DNA of 64,000 bases from Paeniglutamicibacter psychrophenolicus (GTDB lineage: Bacteria > Actinomycetota > Actinomycetes > Actinomycetales > Micrococcaceae), in assembly GCF_030812255.1 (NCBI RefSeq), contig NZ_JAUSSH010000018.1, forward strand, positions 1 to 64,000, in the 5' to 3' direction. Of the stretch, positions 1 through 7,809 are shown piece after piece (the first letter of the stretch is position 1; each line of letters begins with the position of its first letter). The position numbers and the translations under genes were made by a program. Below the pieces are notes generated by a model. That model was given only the letters and a program-made list of their open reading frames with translations, did not search any database and was not told where the DNA came from.

Positions 1-96
1 GGTGGGGGGGTGGGGCGTCTTGGTCGCGCCGGCCACCCCCCCACCCCCCCCCCCGGGGCGGCGGCCGGGGGGGGCTGGGGGCCCCCCCCCCCCCCG

Positions 97-114
97 CTGC
101 CGGCTCCCCGGCAG
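97..114 (-). terminator. Possible terminator hairpin downstream of cls
   Basis: A perfect 7-bp stem with a 4-nt loop (CTGCCGG / CCGGCAG) lies about 27 nt beyond the stop codon of the cardiolipin synthase gene. It is followed on the minus strand by a long G run rather than a T run, so intrinsic termination is uncertain. The surrounding 1-110 is dominated by homopolymer G and C tracts and holds no gene that I can support. Confidence 0.35.
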
Positions 115-140
115 TTCAGGCAGGAGGCTGGGCCCCGGGG

Positions 141-1649
141 CTACTGCAAGGCGGAGGTGAGCCGGGCCAGGTTGTCCAGCACCGTGGAGCGCAGCGGCTG
201 GCGCATCCATTCCTCAAGCGTCAGCATCCGGCTGACCTCGCGGTACTCGTCCTCGACCGCGCGCAGCCGCGCCACGAATCCGGCATCGCGCACCAGCATC
301 GAGACCTCCATGTTCAGGCTGAAGGACCGCATGTCCATGTTGCTGGATCCGATCATCGCCACCTCGTCGTCGATGGTGAAGTGCTTGGCGTGCAGGATGT
401 ACGGGGCGGGATAGAGGAAGATGCGCACCCCGGCGCGCAGCAGCTGCTCGTAGTAGGACCGTTGCGCGTGGTGGACCAGCGCCTGGTCGCCGATCTCCGA
501 GACGAACAAGTCCACCGGCACCCCGCGCGCCACCGCGGAGCTGATCGCATACAGCAGCGACTCGTCGGGCACGAAGTACGGGGAGGTGATCACGATGCGC
601 TGCTGGGCCGCGTGGATCAGACCCAGGAAGAGCCGCAGGTTGTTCTCGCGCTCGAACCCCGGGCCCGAGGGCACCACCTGGATGAGCATGGTCCCGGCAT
701 CGGCACGGTGGTCGACCAGTGCGCTGCCCAGCCGCGAGAGGCTTTCGCCGCCGGAGACCAGCTCGGCCCGGCGCACGCCCTGGAGGATGACCTCGCCGGT
801 CTCGGAGTACCAGTCGGAGATGAACACCGCGTCCAGGGTCGAGACGCCCGGGCCGCGCAGCTCCACGACCAGTTCCTTCCACTTCAGCCCGCGCCTGATG
901 TTCTTCTTCACGTTGTAGTCCCGGGAGATCATGTTCAACGAGCCCATATAGCCCACGGTGCCGTCGATGACCAGGATCTTGCGGTGGTTGCGCAGGTCGG
1001 GGCGCTGGAACTTGCCCTTCAGCGGCTGCAGCGGGAGCATCAACGTCCAGTTCGCGCCCATTGCATCCAGCCGGGCCTTGGTGGCCGCATAGTCCCTCTT
1101 GCCGCGCGAGGCCCAGTGGTCGAGCATCACGTTCACCGTCACCCCGCGCGCGATGGCCCGCTCCAGCGCGTCGAAGAAGCCGGCGGTGGTCGCATCGACG
1201 CCCAGGATGTAGAACTGCACGTGCACGTACCCGGTGGCGGAGTCCACGGCGTCGGCCATTGCGGCGATGGTCTGTTCGTAGTCGCCCAGCAGCGTCCCGG
1301 AATTACCCGCCAGCAGCGGCAGGCCCCCGTACACGGCGTTCATCCGGACCAGCGAGTTGAACCACGCGGGGTTGTTTCCATGGGTGTCCTCGAGGCGCTC
1401 CTCCGCGCTGACGGCGCGCATGAACGTGTTGATCTCCTCCTGCACCTCGCGGCGCTTGCGCGGCAGCTTGGGGGAGCCGATCAGCAGGAAGGCGATGACC
1501 CCGAAGTAGGGGATCAGGAAGATCGCCAGCAGCCACGCCATCCCGGAGGTCGGACGCCGGTTCCGCGGCACGAAGATGATCGCCAGGACGCGAATGGCCA
1601 AATCGACGACCACCAGCGCACTCGCCCACCACCAGGCACTTGTAAACAT
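141..1649 (-). CDS. cls: Cardiolipin synthase (phospholipase D family)
   Basis: Membrane enzyme that forms cardiolipin by phosphatidyl transfer. The protein (502 aa) opens with two hydrophobic segments (residues about 5-25 and 35-60) and carries two HKD phospholipase D motifs: NHRKILVIDG in the middle and LHAKHFTIDD near the C-terminus, each followed by a GS-N motif (MGSLNM, IGSSNMD). This layout is the classic bacterial Cls type. The frame stays open 40 codons further upstream, but the ATG at 1649 has a GGGAAAG ribosome site and starts directly before the first membrane helix, so I use it. The gene stands alone, with the carboxylesterase gene upstream on the same strand. Confidence 0.9.
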   Translation of the reverse strand: MFTSAWWWASALVVVDLAIRVLAIIFVPRNRRPTSGMAWLLAIFLIPYFGVIAFLLIGSPKLPRKRREVQEEINTFMRAVSAEERLEDTHGNNPAWFNSLVRMNAVYGGLPLLAGNSGTLLGDYEQTIAAMADAVDSATGYVHVQFYILGVDATTAGFFDALERAIARGVTVNVMLDHWASRGKRDYAATKARLDAMGANWTLMLPLQPLKGKFQRPDLRNHRKILVIDGTVGYMGSLNMISRDYNVKKNIRRGLKWKELVVELRGPGVSTLDAVFISDWYSETGEVILQGVRRAELVSGGESLSRLGSALVDHRADAGTMLIQVVPSGPGFERENNLRLFLGLIHAAQQRIVITSPYFVPDESLLYAISSAVARGVPVDLFVSEIGDQALVHHAQRSYYEQLLRAGVRIFLYPAPYILHAKHFTIDDEVAMIGSSNMDMRSFSLNMEVSMLVRDAGFVARLRAVEDEYREVSRMLTLEEWMRQPLRSTVLDNLARLTSALQ

Positions 1650-1811
1650 GTATGCAACTTTCCCGAAGCCGGACCGATCGTCCGAACCAACGCGTTCCAC
1701 TAGGTACGCTAGCGGATCGGCGGTTCCCGCGGTGTTCACCCGGCCCCGGAGCCGCCGGCGCGTTGCCACCGGATGCCGCGGGGGAGGGCGCCGGCGGCCC
1801 GGTCCGGGGAC

Positions 1812-3278
1812 TCAGCCCAGGGACTCGGCCTCGTCCTCGCGCGGGGAGAGAACCACCTTGTTGTCCAACCCGTTGAAGATCTTCACCGGGCGGCGCATGT
1901 CCCAGGTCGGCCACTCGGCGATCCCCATCGTGGCAAAGCACACCCAGGCCTCGTGCATGGCGCTGGCCAGCGCCTGCGGTGCCGAATTGCCCACCAGCCC
2001 GATGGCATCGGCCGTGGCCAGGTTGTCAAAGACGAAGGGCAACTCGGTGCCGTGCGCCGCACCCAGTTCCTCCACGGGGCTGTGCCACGCAAACTCGTAC
2101 ACCTGGGTCTGCGCCCCGGCGTAGTGCCGGGCATCGGCCAGCCTGTACATCGGCACCCGCAGGAGCTTGTCGGTGGCCAGCGCACCGAGCAGCTCGCCCG
2201 GGCCGGCACCGGGGCGGTTGTGCGCGAAGAGCTTTTGCGCCGCATGCGGGATCCCGGCCTTGCGCCGGGCCAGCGCCAGGTGGACCTTGGTGATCTTTTC
2301 GGCCCGGCCCGAGGGCACCAGCCACAGCCGGGCCTCCTCGGAGGTGGTGCCGACCAGCAGCGGGATCTGTTTCCCGGCGCCGGCGACCAGCGCCTCCAAC
2401 GGGTCCTCGGGGACCAGCTGCCCATCGATCGCCAGCGTGTAGGAGAACCCGCCCTCCAGCGGGCCGGCCCCGGTGGCCACCCGCTGGAGGGAGGCCAGCA
2501 GCTCGGCGGGGGTGCGGGCAGCGAATTCCTCGCGGGTTGCCCCGATGCCCAGGTCGGTGGCGATCTTCTGCGTCATCCGCCGGGCCCGGTTCACCGGCTG
2601 CGCCGGCAACGGGGCACTTTGGATGATGGCCCGGGAGACCAGCGACGCCGCATGCGGGTGGGCCAGCAGCGCGGCCACCAGGGAGCCGCCGGCCGAATGC
2701 CCCATGACGGTGACCTGTCCCGGGTCCCCGCCGAAGGAGGCGATGTTGGCCTTGACCCACTCCAGCGCGGCCATGACATCGGCCAGCCCCAGGTTCAGCG
2801 GGGCATCCTCCAGCACCGAGAACCCCTCGGCGCCCAGCCGGTAGTTGGCCGCGACGAAGACCACCGCGTCGCGCGCGAAGGCCGTGCCGTCATAGCCCTC
2901 CAGGGAGTTGGATCCGTGCTGCAGCGCCCCGCCGTGGATCCACACCAGCACCGGGCGCAGCGCCGGGGAATGCTTGTCCGGGGCGTACACGTCCACGTTC
3001 AGGCACCCGTCCCCGGGAATCCCCTTCGTGGGCAGCAGCCGTCCCAGGGCCCCGGCATACGGGAGTTGCCAGGCGGTGGGTCCGTGGGCGGTCGCGGGCA
3101 GGGGGCCGGTCCACGGCTCCGGCAGCGTGGGAAGGGCGAAGCGGTTCTTCCCGACGGGCGCCGCGGCATAGGGGATGCCCAAAAACCGCTGCACGCCGCC
3201 GACCAGCATTCCCTCCACCGGGCCGCTGGGCGTGGCACGGATCAGCGAGACTCCGTGCGGATCATTGCCGACACCCAT
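1812..3278 (-). CDS. Type B carboxylesterase
   Basis: Alpha/beta-hydrolase of the carboxylesterase/lipase type B family (488 aa), expected to hydrolyse carboxylic esters; the substrate cannot be read from the sequence. The family start signature FLGIPYAAAPVG is near residue 30, a WIHGG oxyanion-hole motif follows near residue 110, and the nucleophile elbow GHSAGG follows the strand VTVM. An EDCLNV-like motif appears as DGCLNVDVYAP. The ATG at 3278 is preceded by AAGGTGGA, a good ribosome site; the frame runs further upstream but without family similarity. No signal peptide is visible with this start, so it is probably cytosolic. Confidence 0.85.
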   Translation of the reverse strand: MGVGNDPHGVSLIRATPSGPVEGMLVGGVQRFLGIPYAAAPVGKNRFALPTLPEPWTGPLPATAHGPTAWQLPYAGALGRLLPTKGIPGDGCLNVDVYAPDKHSPALRPVLVWIHGGALQHGSNSLEGYDGTAFARDAVVFVAANYRLGAEGFSVLEDAPLNLGLADVMAALEWVKANIASFGGDPGQVTVMGHSAGGSLVAALLAHPHAASLVSRAIIQSAPLPAQPVNRARRMTQKIATDLGIGATREEFAARTPAELLASLQRVATGAGPLEGGFSYTLAIDGQLVPEDPLEALVAGAGKQIPLLVGTTSEEARLWLVPSGRAEKITKVHLALARRKAGIPHAAQKLFAHNRPGAGPGELLGALATDKLLRVPMYRLADARHYAGAQTQVYEFAWHSPVEELGAAHGTELPFVFDNLATADAIGLVGNSAPQALASAMHEAWVCFATMGIAEWPTWDMRRPVKIFNGLDNKVVLSPREDEAESLG

Positions 3279-3498
3279 GGATTCCACCTTGTTCTTGCGC
3301 CACCACCGCCATGAATCCAGATTAGCGGCGCGACGGCTCCAATGGCAGGGGGGTGTTCCGGTGCCCCGGCACCCGCCCCGGCCATGGGGCACAATGGGTG
3401 CCAGGGGCAGGCGGGCCTTGCCCGGGGGTAGCCCGGTCGAGGGCCGCCGGGGCCCTTCCGCCGCAGGCAACGCCGCAGCCAACGCCGCAAGGAGCACC

Positions 3499-3873
3499 AT
3501 GGCCAGGATCAGGGGCGCCACGACCGAGGAGTACTTCGCGAACGTCCCGGCCGAACTTCGCCCCAGGGCCAGGCAGCTGCACCGGACCCTGGTCCAGGCG
3601 CTGCCGCGGGCGCAGGTGCAGATCAAGTGGGGGCAGCCGGCCTTCGTCGACGGCACCATCCTGGTCTCCTACGCCGTGTTCGCCAAGCACATCAACCTGT
3701 ACACCACGCCGAGTTCCCGCGAGGCGCTCGCCGGAGAACTGGCCGGCCACCGGACGGGCAAGGGCTCGATCCAGCTGCCGCACGATGCGCCGCTGCCGAT
3801 CGGGCTCATCAGGCGCGTCGCCGCCGCGCGGGCCGAAGAGTACCTGGAGCACGGGGTGTTGTGGATGTCCTAG
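3499..3873 (+). CDS. DUF1801-like (YdhG/iron-chaperone fold) protein
   Basis: Small protein of 124 aa that resembles the DUF1801 / YdhG-like family: an N-terminal helix with a Tyr-Phe pair, a central IKWGQPAF segment, a strand-rich core and a C-terminal helix ending in a Glu-Tyr-Leu-Glu stretch. Members have been linked to iron binding or left uncharacterised, and no catalytic residue stands out. ATG 3499 has an AAGGAG site 5 nt upstream. The gene converges on the vanY-type gene so tightly that both stop codons lie in one CTAG at 3870-3873. Confidence 0.6.
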   Translation: MARIRGATTEEYFANVPAELRPRARQLHRTLVQALPRAQVQIKWGQPAFVDGTILVSYAVFAKHINLYTTPSSREALAGELAGHRTGKGSIQLPHDAPLPIGLIRRVAAARAEEYLEHGVLWMS

Positions 3874-4457
3874 CGCGCCCCCACGTAGGTCCAGTGCCAG
3901 GGTTCGCCGGCCACGGTGCTGCCGAACCCGTGGCGTGCGGCATGCGACTCCATCCAGCGCAGCGCCTCCCCGGAAAGCGTCATGTCCACGCTGATGCCCA
4001 GCCCGTGCTCGCTGGTTCCCACCGCGGCCGCCGTGCCGCCCTCGGAGAGCAGCCCGTAGCGCTTGATGAGGCCTTCCTGGTCGGCCAGGCTCCGGTAGGC
4101 CGAATTCACCTGCACCTCGTGCCCGGCCCGGCGCAGCCCCACGGCCAGCTCGGTGAACGCGGCCGCGGCCTCCGACGCCAGGTATCGGCCCGGCCCGATG
4201 CGCACCAGCTCATCGAGCGGGATCTTGCCGTTGCCGTACGTGGCCCCGAGGCCTGTGCCCTCCGCGGATGCGGCAGCCGGCCGCAGCACGGACCCGGCCG
4301 GGAACCCCGCCTCCGCTTCCGGCTCCGCGAAGGGCTTCAGTGCATAGGCGATCCCGAGGACAGAAGCGGTGAGCATGGCCAGCGCGGTGAGCACGGCGGC
4401 CAGGCGCATGGCCCGGGCCATCGGCGAGGGCGGGAGTTGGGAGGGAAAACTCATCAT
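3870..4457 (-). CDS. VanY-type D-alanyl-D-alanine carboxypeptidase (M15B)
   Basis: Membrane-anchored or secreted peptidase (195 aa) that should trim the terminal D-Ala of muropeptide stems. Residues 15-40 form a hydrophobic signal/anchor segment. The M15B metal and catalytic motifs are present: SEHGLGISVDM (metal His and Asp) and EPWHW (third metal His) near the C-terminus, with YRSLADQ upstream as the usual YRS motif. The gene is divergent from a two-component system with only about 140 nt between them, and a 22-bp-period direct repeat lies in that gap, so control by the response regulator is plausible (inference). ATG codons at 4457 and 4454 are both possible. Confidence 0.85.
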   Translation of the reverse strand: MMSFPSQLPPSPMARAMRLAAVLTALAMLTASVLGIAYALKPFAEPEAEAGFPAGSVLRPAAASAEGTGLGATYGNGKIPLDELVRIGPGRYLASEAAAAFTELAVGLRRAGHEVQVNSAYRSLADQEGLIKRYGLLSEGGTAAAVGTSEHGLGISVDMTLSGEALRWMESHAARHGFGSTVAGEPWHWTYVGAR

Positions 4458-4522
4458 GGTTCCAGTCTTCGCGGATCCGGCGCCGTGCGCATCGGGCCGC
4501 GGGCCGAATCCCGTCCCGGCGA

Positions 4523-4557
4523 TGCGGTACCTGCGTCTGAGCCGTGCGGTACCTGCG
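4523..4557. promoter_or_regulatory. Paired direct repeat, likely response-regulator operator
   Basis: The 13-mer TGCGGTACCTGCG occurs twice, at 4523-4535 and 4545-4557, with a 22-bp period (two helical turns). Each copy holds the palindrome GGTACC. The second copy ends 27 nt before a -10 box (4585-4590), the position expected for an activator site. It lies between the vanY-type gene and the two-component system. Which regulator binds it is inference. Confidence 0.6.
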
Positions 4558-4584
4558 GGTGACCCGCGGCCGCGCGGGGACGTC

Positions 4585-4590
4585 TAACGT
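4585..4590 (+). promoter_or_regulatory. -10 box of the two-component operon
   Basis: TAACGT, 7 nt before an ATG at 4598. The matching -35 is poor (TGACCC at 4560-4565, 19-nt spacer), which fits a promoter that needs an activator at the direct repeat just upstream. Confidence 0.5.
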
Positions 4591-4597
4591 AGTGGGC

Positions 4598-4681
4598 ATG
4601 CACAATTGCGTTTCCCGTCGTTCGGCGGCAGCTGCCCCGGCACGAGCCCGCCCCGCGATCGGGCCGGAGGGCGCCCGGTGA
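4598..4681 (+). CDS. Candidate leaderless leader ORF (27 aa) before the histidine kinase
   Basis: The ATG at 4598 sits 7 nt behind the -10 box TAACGT, where transcription should begin, and opens a 27-codon frame (N-terminus MHNCVSRRSAAAAP, then Ala, Arg and Pro rich). Its TGA (4679-4681) overlaps the GTG start of the histidine kinase (4678) as GTGA, the typical geometry of translational coupling. No family is recognised. It may be a coupling leader peptide or a chance frame. Confidence 0.4.
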   Translation: MHNCVSRRSAAAAPARARPAIGPEGAR

Positions 4682-6054
4682 GCTCGCCGGTTCAGGCGCG
4701 GGCGCGGGACATCGAACCGGTCCGCTGGCGCGGGCGGTGGGGATGGCGCTCCGATGTCACGGCGGCGTTCATGTTCCTGGCCCTGGTGGTGCTCTGCCAC
4801 GAATTCCTCTTCATGGCCCGGATCTCGGGCAGCCAGCTGGCTGACACCGCGCTCTTCGTGCTGGCCGCCGCCGTGGCCATCGGCTGTGCGCGGGTGCTGC
4901 CCGGGGTGGCGCTGTCCCTCATCTGGGTGGGGACGCTGCTGCAGATGCTCGGCGGATTCGACGTCGACCTGGCCCAGCTGGCCGCGCTGTACGTGGTGGG
5001 GATGGTGGCCCGCTTCGGCACCCGGCTCTGGGTCTTCATGGCCGGGGCCTCGATCGCGGTGGGCTCGGTGCTGGGCACCTTGTACATCGCGCGCGTCGGC
5101 TCCTGGGTCTCCGGGCCGCTCTTCGCCGCCATGGACTCCAATGCCTGGCCCGAGCGCAACCAGCTGGTCGCGATCTTCGTGGTGGTCGCCTCGGTGATGA
5201 CACTGCCGTGGCTGCTGGGATTGCTGGTGCGGCTGTTCGCCGGCAAGCAATCCGCCGAGCGCGGCTCCGCCCGGGCCCGGGAGGAGGCCGACAGCGCGCT
5301 GGAGCTCGCCCGGCTGCGGGCCGAGAACGCGGCGCTGGCCCGCGACGTGCACGACGTGGTGGGGCACTCGCTGGCCGTGATCATCGCGCAGGCCGACTCG
5401 ATCCGCTTCATCCCGGACGACGATGTCGCCCGCATCCGCGAGACCACCGGCACGATTGCCGACGCGGCCCGCCGCTCCCTGGGCGAGGTGCGCCAGGTGC
5501 TCTCGCAAACCGCCGAAACCAGGCCCGCGGACACCCGGCCGACGCAAACACCGCCGGCCGATTCCAGGGCGGCGGCCGCGGGCCCCGGGCACCCGGTGGC
5601 GCGCAGCCTGGCGCTGGCGACCGCGCAAATGGGGCTGCTGCCCCCGCGGACCTCGGAGATCTCCGCCATCCTCCAGAACGTGCGCGGCACCGGGTACGAG
5701 GTCAGCGAGGAAACCCTCGGGGAGCCGGTGCCGCTGCCGGCGGACATCGTTCCGGCCACCCGGCGGATCATCCAGGAGATGCTCGCCAACGCGCTGCACC
5801 ACGGCTGCTCCACCACCCCGATCTACGTGCGGCACTACTGGGGTGCCACCAGCTACACGCTGAGCGTGACAAACTACTTTGAGTCCCCCGCCGCCTCGGC
5901 GCGCACCGGGACCGGGATCGCGGGCATGCGCCAGCGCCTGGCCAGCCTCTCGGGAACCCTGAGCATCGACTCCGAGGTCGGGGTGGCCGGCGCCCCCGAC
6001 CTGTTCACGATTGCCGCGACCTTCCCGATCAACACCGAATGGATGAGCCGTTGA
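4678..6054 (+). CDS. Sensor histidine kinase (NarL/DesK type)
   Basis: Membrane sensor of a two-component system (458 aa). About five hydrophobic segments occupy residues 25-175, followed by a coiled linker rich in Glu/Arg/Ala, the dimerisation box RDVHDVVGHSLAV with the phospho-accepting His, a Pro/Thr-rich loop, and an HATPase_c domain with N box EMLANALHHG and G box GTGIAGMRQRL. This is the HisKA_3 architecture. GTG 4678 is chosen because GGAGG lies 7 nt upstream; a TTG 72 nt further upstream is an alternative. The stimulus is unknown; the divergent D,D-carboxypeptidase suggests a cell-envelope signal (inference). Its end overlaps the response regulator by 16 nt. Confidence 0.85.
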   Translation: MSSPVQARARDIEPVRWRGRWGWRSDVTAAFMFLALVVLCHEFLFMARISGSQLADTALFVLAAAVAIGCARVLPGVALSLIWVGTLLQMLGGFDVDLAQLAALYVVGMVARFGTRLWVFMAGASIAVGSVLGTLYIARVGSWVSGPLFAAMDSNAWPERNQLVAIFVVVASVMTLPWLLGLLVRLFAGKQSAERGSARAREEADSALELARLRAENAALARDVHDVVGHSLAVIIAQADSIRFIPDDDVARIRETTGTIADAARRSLGEVRQVLSQTAETRPADTRPTQTPPADSRAAAAGPGHPVARSLALATAQMGLLPPRTSEISAILQNVRGTGYEVSEETLGEPVPLPADIVPATRRIIQEMLANALHHGCSTTPIYVRHYWGATSYTLSVTNYFESPAASARTGTGIAGMRQRLASLSGTLSIDSEVGVAGAPDLFTIAATFPINTEWMSR

Positions 6055-6716
6055 CCCTCCCCAAGATCCGCGTGGCCCTGGTCGATGACCAGCAGCTCTT
6101 CCGCTCCGGCCTGGCCGTGATCATCGGCGCCCAGCCCGACATGGCCGTGGTGGCTCAGGCCGCCAACGGCACCGAGGCGCTGGGGGAGATCGCCGCCCAC
6201 GGCCCGGACGTGGTGCTGATGGACGTGCAGATGTCGCCCATGGACGGGGTCGAGGCCACCCGCAGGATCTTCGAGGATGTATCCGGGCGCTTCGCCACGG
6301 TGCCGAAGGTCATCATGCTGACCACCTTCGACTGGGACGAGCACGCCGCCACCGCCGTCCGCCACGGCGCCAGCGGGTTCCTGCTCAAGGACAGCACCCC
6401 GGAGTTCGTCTGCGAATCGATCCGTGCGGTGCACGGCGGTTCAGCCGTGATCGCCCCGCAGTCCCTGGCCGCGCTGCTGCGCGACGAACCGGAACCGGTG
6501 CCCGAGATCCCGGTGCCGTACCTGGAACTGACCGAGCGGGAACGGGAGGTCTTCAACGCCGTCGCGCTGGGGCTGACCAACCAGGAGATCTCCGGGCGGC
6601 TGTTCCTGGGCGAATCCACGGTCAAGACCCACATCGGGGCGATCCTGCGCAAGCTCGCGCTGCGCGACAGGGTGCAGATCGTGGTGTACTCCTACGAGAA
6701 CGGCATCGGCCGCTAG
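6039..6716 (+). CDS. Response regulator, LuxR/NarL family
   Basis: DNA-binding partner of the preceding kinase (225 aa). The receiver domain (residues 9-130) has the acidic pair VDDQQ, phospho-acceptor Asp62 in VVLMDVQM, the conserved Thr in MLTTFD and Lys in FLLKD. The C-terminal LuxR-type helix-turn-helix (about 155-215) starts LTEREREVF and contains the recognition segment STVKTHIGAIL. The gene overlaps the kinase by 16 nt, so the two are co-translated. The direct repeat at 4523-4557 is its most obvious candidate target. Confidence 0.9.
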   Translation: MDEPLTLPKIRVALVDDQQLFRSGLAVIIGAQPDMAVVAQAANGTEALGEIAAHGPDVVLMDVQMSPMDGVEATRRIFEDVSGRFATVPKVIMLTTFDWDEHAATAVRHGASGFLLKDSTPEFVCESIRAVHGGSAVIAPQSLAALLRDEPEPVPEIPVPYLELTEREREVFNAVALGLTNQEISGRLFLGESTVKTHIGAILRKLALRDRVQIVVYSYENGIGR

Positions 6717-6816
6717 CACCGTGCGCGTTCCCGACGGGCGTCCGGCCCGCTTTGCGCATGCGTCCCCCGCGGCCTGTGGGGCAAGACACGTGGTGTCAAT
6801 TGGTGGCCGCGGCACC

Positions 6817-6844
6817 ATTGGCTGTAGTCTCATCCGTAGCCAAT
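6817..6844. repeat. Inverted repeat ATTGGCT-N14-AGCCAAT
   Basis: Perfect 7-bp arms at 6817-6823 and 6838-6844 in the gap between the response regulator and the small HTH gene. GACAC-GTG-GTGTC at 6785-6797 is a second, nearby dyad. Role unknown; there is no T run, so a protein-binding site is as likely as an RNA hairpin. Confidence 0.4.
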
Positions 6845-6872
6845 GCACCTTTTCTCAAAGGAGCGGCGGTTA

Positions 6873-6907
6873 GGCCCCCGTGGAGATTCGCCGTCACCAC
6901 GGGGGCC
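6873..6907 (-). terminator. Terminator-like hairpin after the small HTH gene
   Basis: An 11-bp GC-rich perfect stem (GGCCCCCGTGG / CCACGGGGGCC, 13-nt loop) directly behind the stop codon of the minus-strand HTH gene. It could also end transcription of the two-component operon from the other side. No long T run on either strand. Confidence 0.5.
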
Positions 6908-6909
6908 GC

Positions 6910-7155
6910 TCAATTTAACCTGCGGCCCGCATTTTCGAGATCTTCGTGGCCCTTGAACGAGCGCAGCTGCTCGAGGGGGTTGAGGTCCAGGACGCGGGCG
7001 ACCTTGATGATCGTCTCGGCTTGGACCCTGTCACCGGCCAGTTGCTGGATGATGCGGATCCGGGAGAAACCGGCTTGCCTGGACAGCACCGTCAGACCGA
7101 TGCCGGGCGCGACCGAGTCGAGCCAATGCCCGACATCGGTCTTAGTCAGGATCAC
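6910..7155 (-). CDS. Small helix-turn-helix (XRE-like) protein
   Basis: An 81-aa protein whose residues about 18-62 (GLTVLSRQAGFSRIRIIQQL, then a second helix pair ending in VLDLNPLEQLR) read like the DNA-binding domain of an XRE/Cro-type regulator: helix, turn, recognition helix, and the NP-L-L tail. The GTG start at 7155 is preceded by GAGGGGAAG at good spacing. There is no effector domain; such short proteins are often partners of an ImmA-like protease or autorepressors, but no partner gene lies nearby. A palindrome sits in its own promoter spacer, which supports autoregulation (inference). Confidence 0.55.
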   Translation of the reverse strand: MILTKTDVGHWLDSVAPGIGLTVLSRQAGFSRIRIIQQLAGDRVQAETIIKVARVLDLNPLEQLRSFKGHEDLENAGRRLN

Positions 7156-7185
7156 AATTGCTTCCCCTCGAGGAGCTTTTCCTCT

Positions 7186-7207
7186 AATCTAGCCGATGGC
7201 ATGCCAT
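7186..7207 (-). promoter_or_regulatory. Promoter and palindromic operator of the small HTH gene
   Basis: On the minus strand a TAGATT -10 box (7191 to 7186) lies about 30 nt before the GTG start. Directly upstream, inside the -35/-10 spacer, is the perfect 12-bp palindrome ATGGCATGCCAT (7196-7207). This is the classical position for a repressor site. The -35 hexamer is weak. Confidence 0.5.
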
Positions 7208-7809
7208 TGCCGCGATACGGGAAGGGAGCCTTTCCGCGACTGGTTTCCATGGCAGTAGTCTTGAAGCATTTGGCTCTCCGTCCCGAGCCGAACAGACAGA
7301 AGTAGCTGGTTCGCGGGAACCCATTCCGAAAGGAAGAGGATACGTCGGCGCCACACCGGTGCCCAGCAGGTAGCTGATCGGCAATTGGGACGCGGCGAAC
7401 TCGTGGTCCTGCGATCCGGGGTTGTGGCCAGATCTGTCCGATTCGTCTTGCCTCAGATAGGAATACCCGTGTGGCGGCGCGTGTTTCTGGTGTTGTCTCG
7501 TTGTCGTGGACATCGGTTCAAGCCGCTTCCTGGGCAGCGGTGGTGTGCTGCTGTTCAAGGGCTACCTGCGATATCTGCCCGCGGGGGATGCCGGCGGACC
7601 GAAGGGGTGGATCCGCGCCTCTTCCAGGATCCGGGGTATTTCGACATTGTTCACCTGCCCAGGCACCCAAGTCCCCCGGCGCATGCTGACGGGGCAATCC
7701 AGCCACTGGCCTTTCCGGTGTTCCGGAGTATTTTCAGTCATTCACTGGTTCATCCTCGGGTAAGCCGGATCGATCTCTTTATCGCAGGCGCAGCCCAACT
7801 GTTAAGACG
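7208..7809. other. Gene-poor stretch without a supported gene
   Basis: Several frames stay open for 60-140 codons here, on both strands, but none has a convincing ribosome site, family motif or actinobacterial third-position GC bias. The GC content is visibly lower than in the neighbouring genes. It may be an eroded gene remnant or a long intergenic region; I see no repeat ends or transposase motifs. Confidence 0.5.

Noticed and set aside
381-1703. Long plus-strand frame opposite cls
   Set aside because: It is a mirror of the real cls gene; its product is His/Gln/Asp-rich without family motifs, typical of antisense frames in high-GC DNA.
1773-3314. Plus-strand 513-codon frame opposite the carboxylesterase
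   Set aside because: No ribosome site, no motifs and Arg/Gly/Gln-rich; the opposite strand codes for a clear enzyme.
7184-7558. 124-codon minus-strand frame in the gene-poor stretch
   Set aside because: Pro/Ser/Arg-rich product without ribosome site or family pattern; it also overlaps the operator of the small HTH gene.
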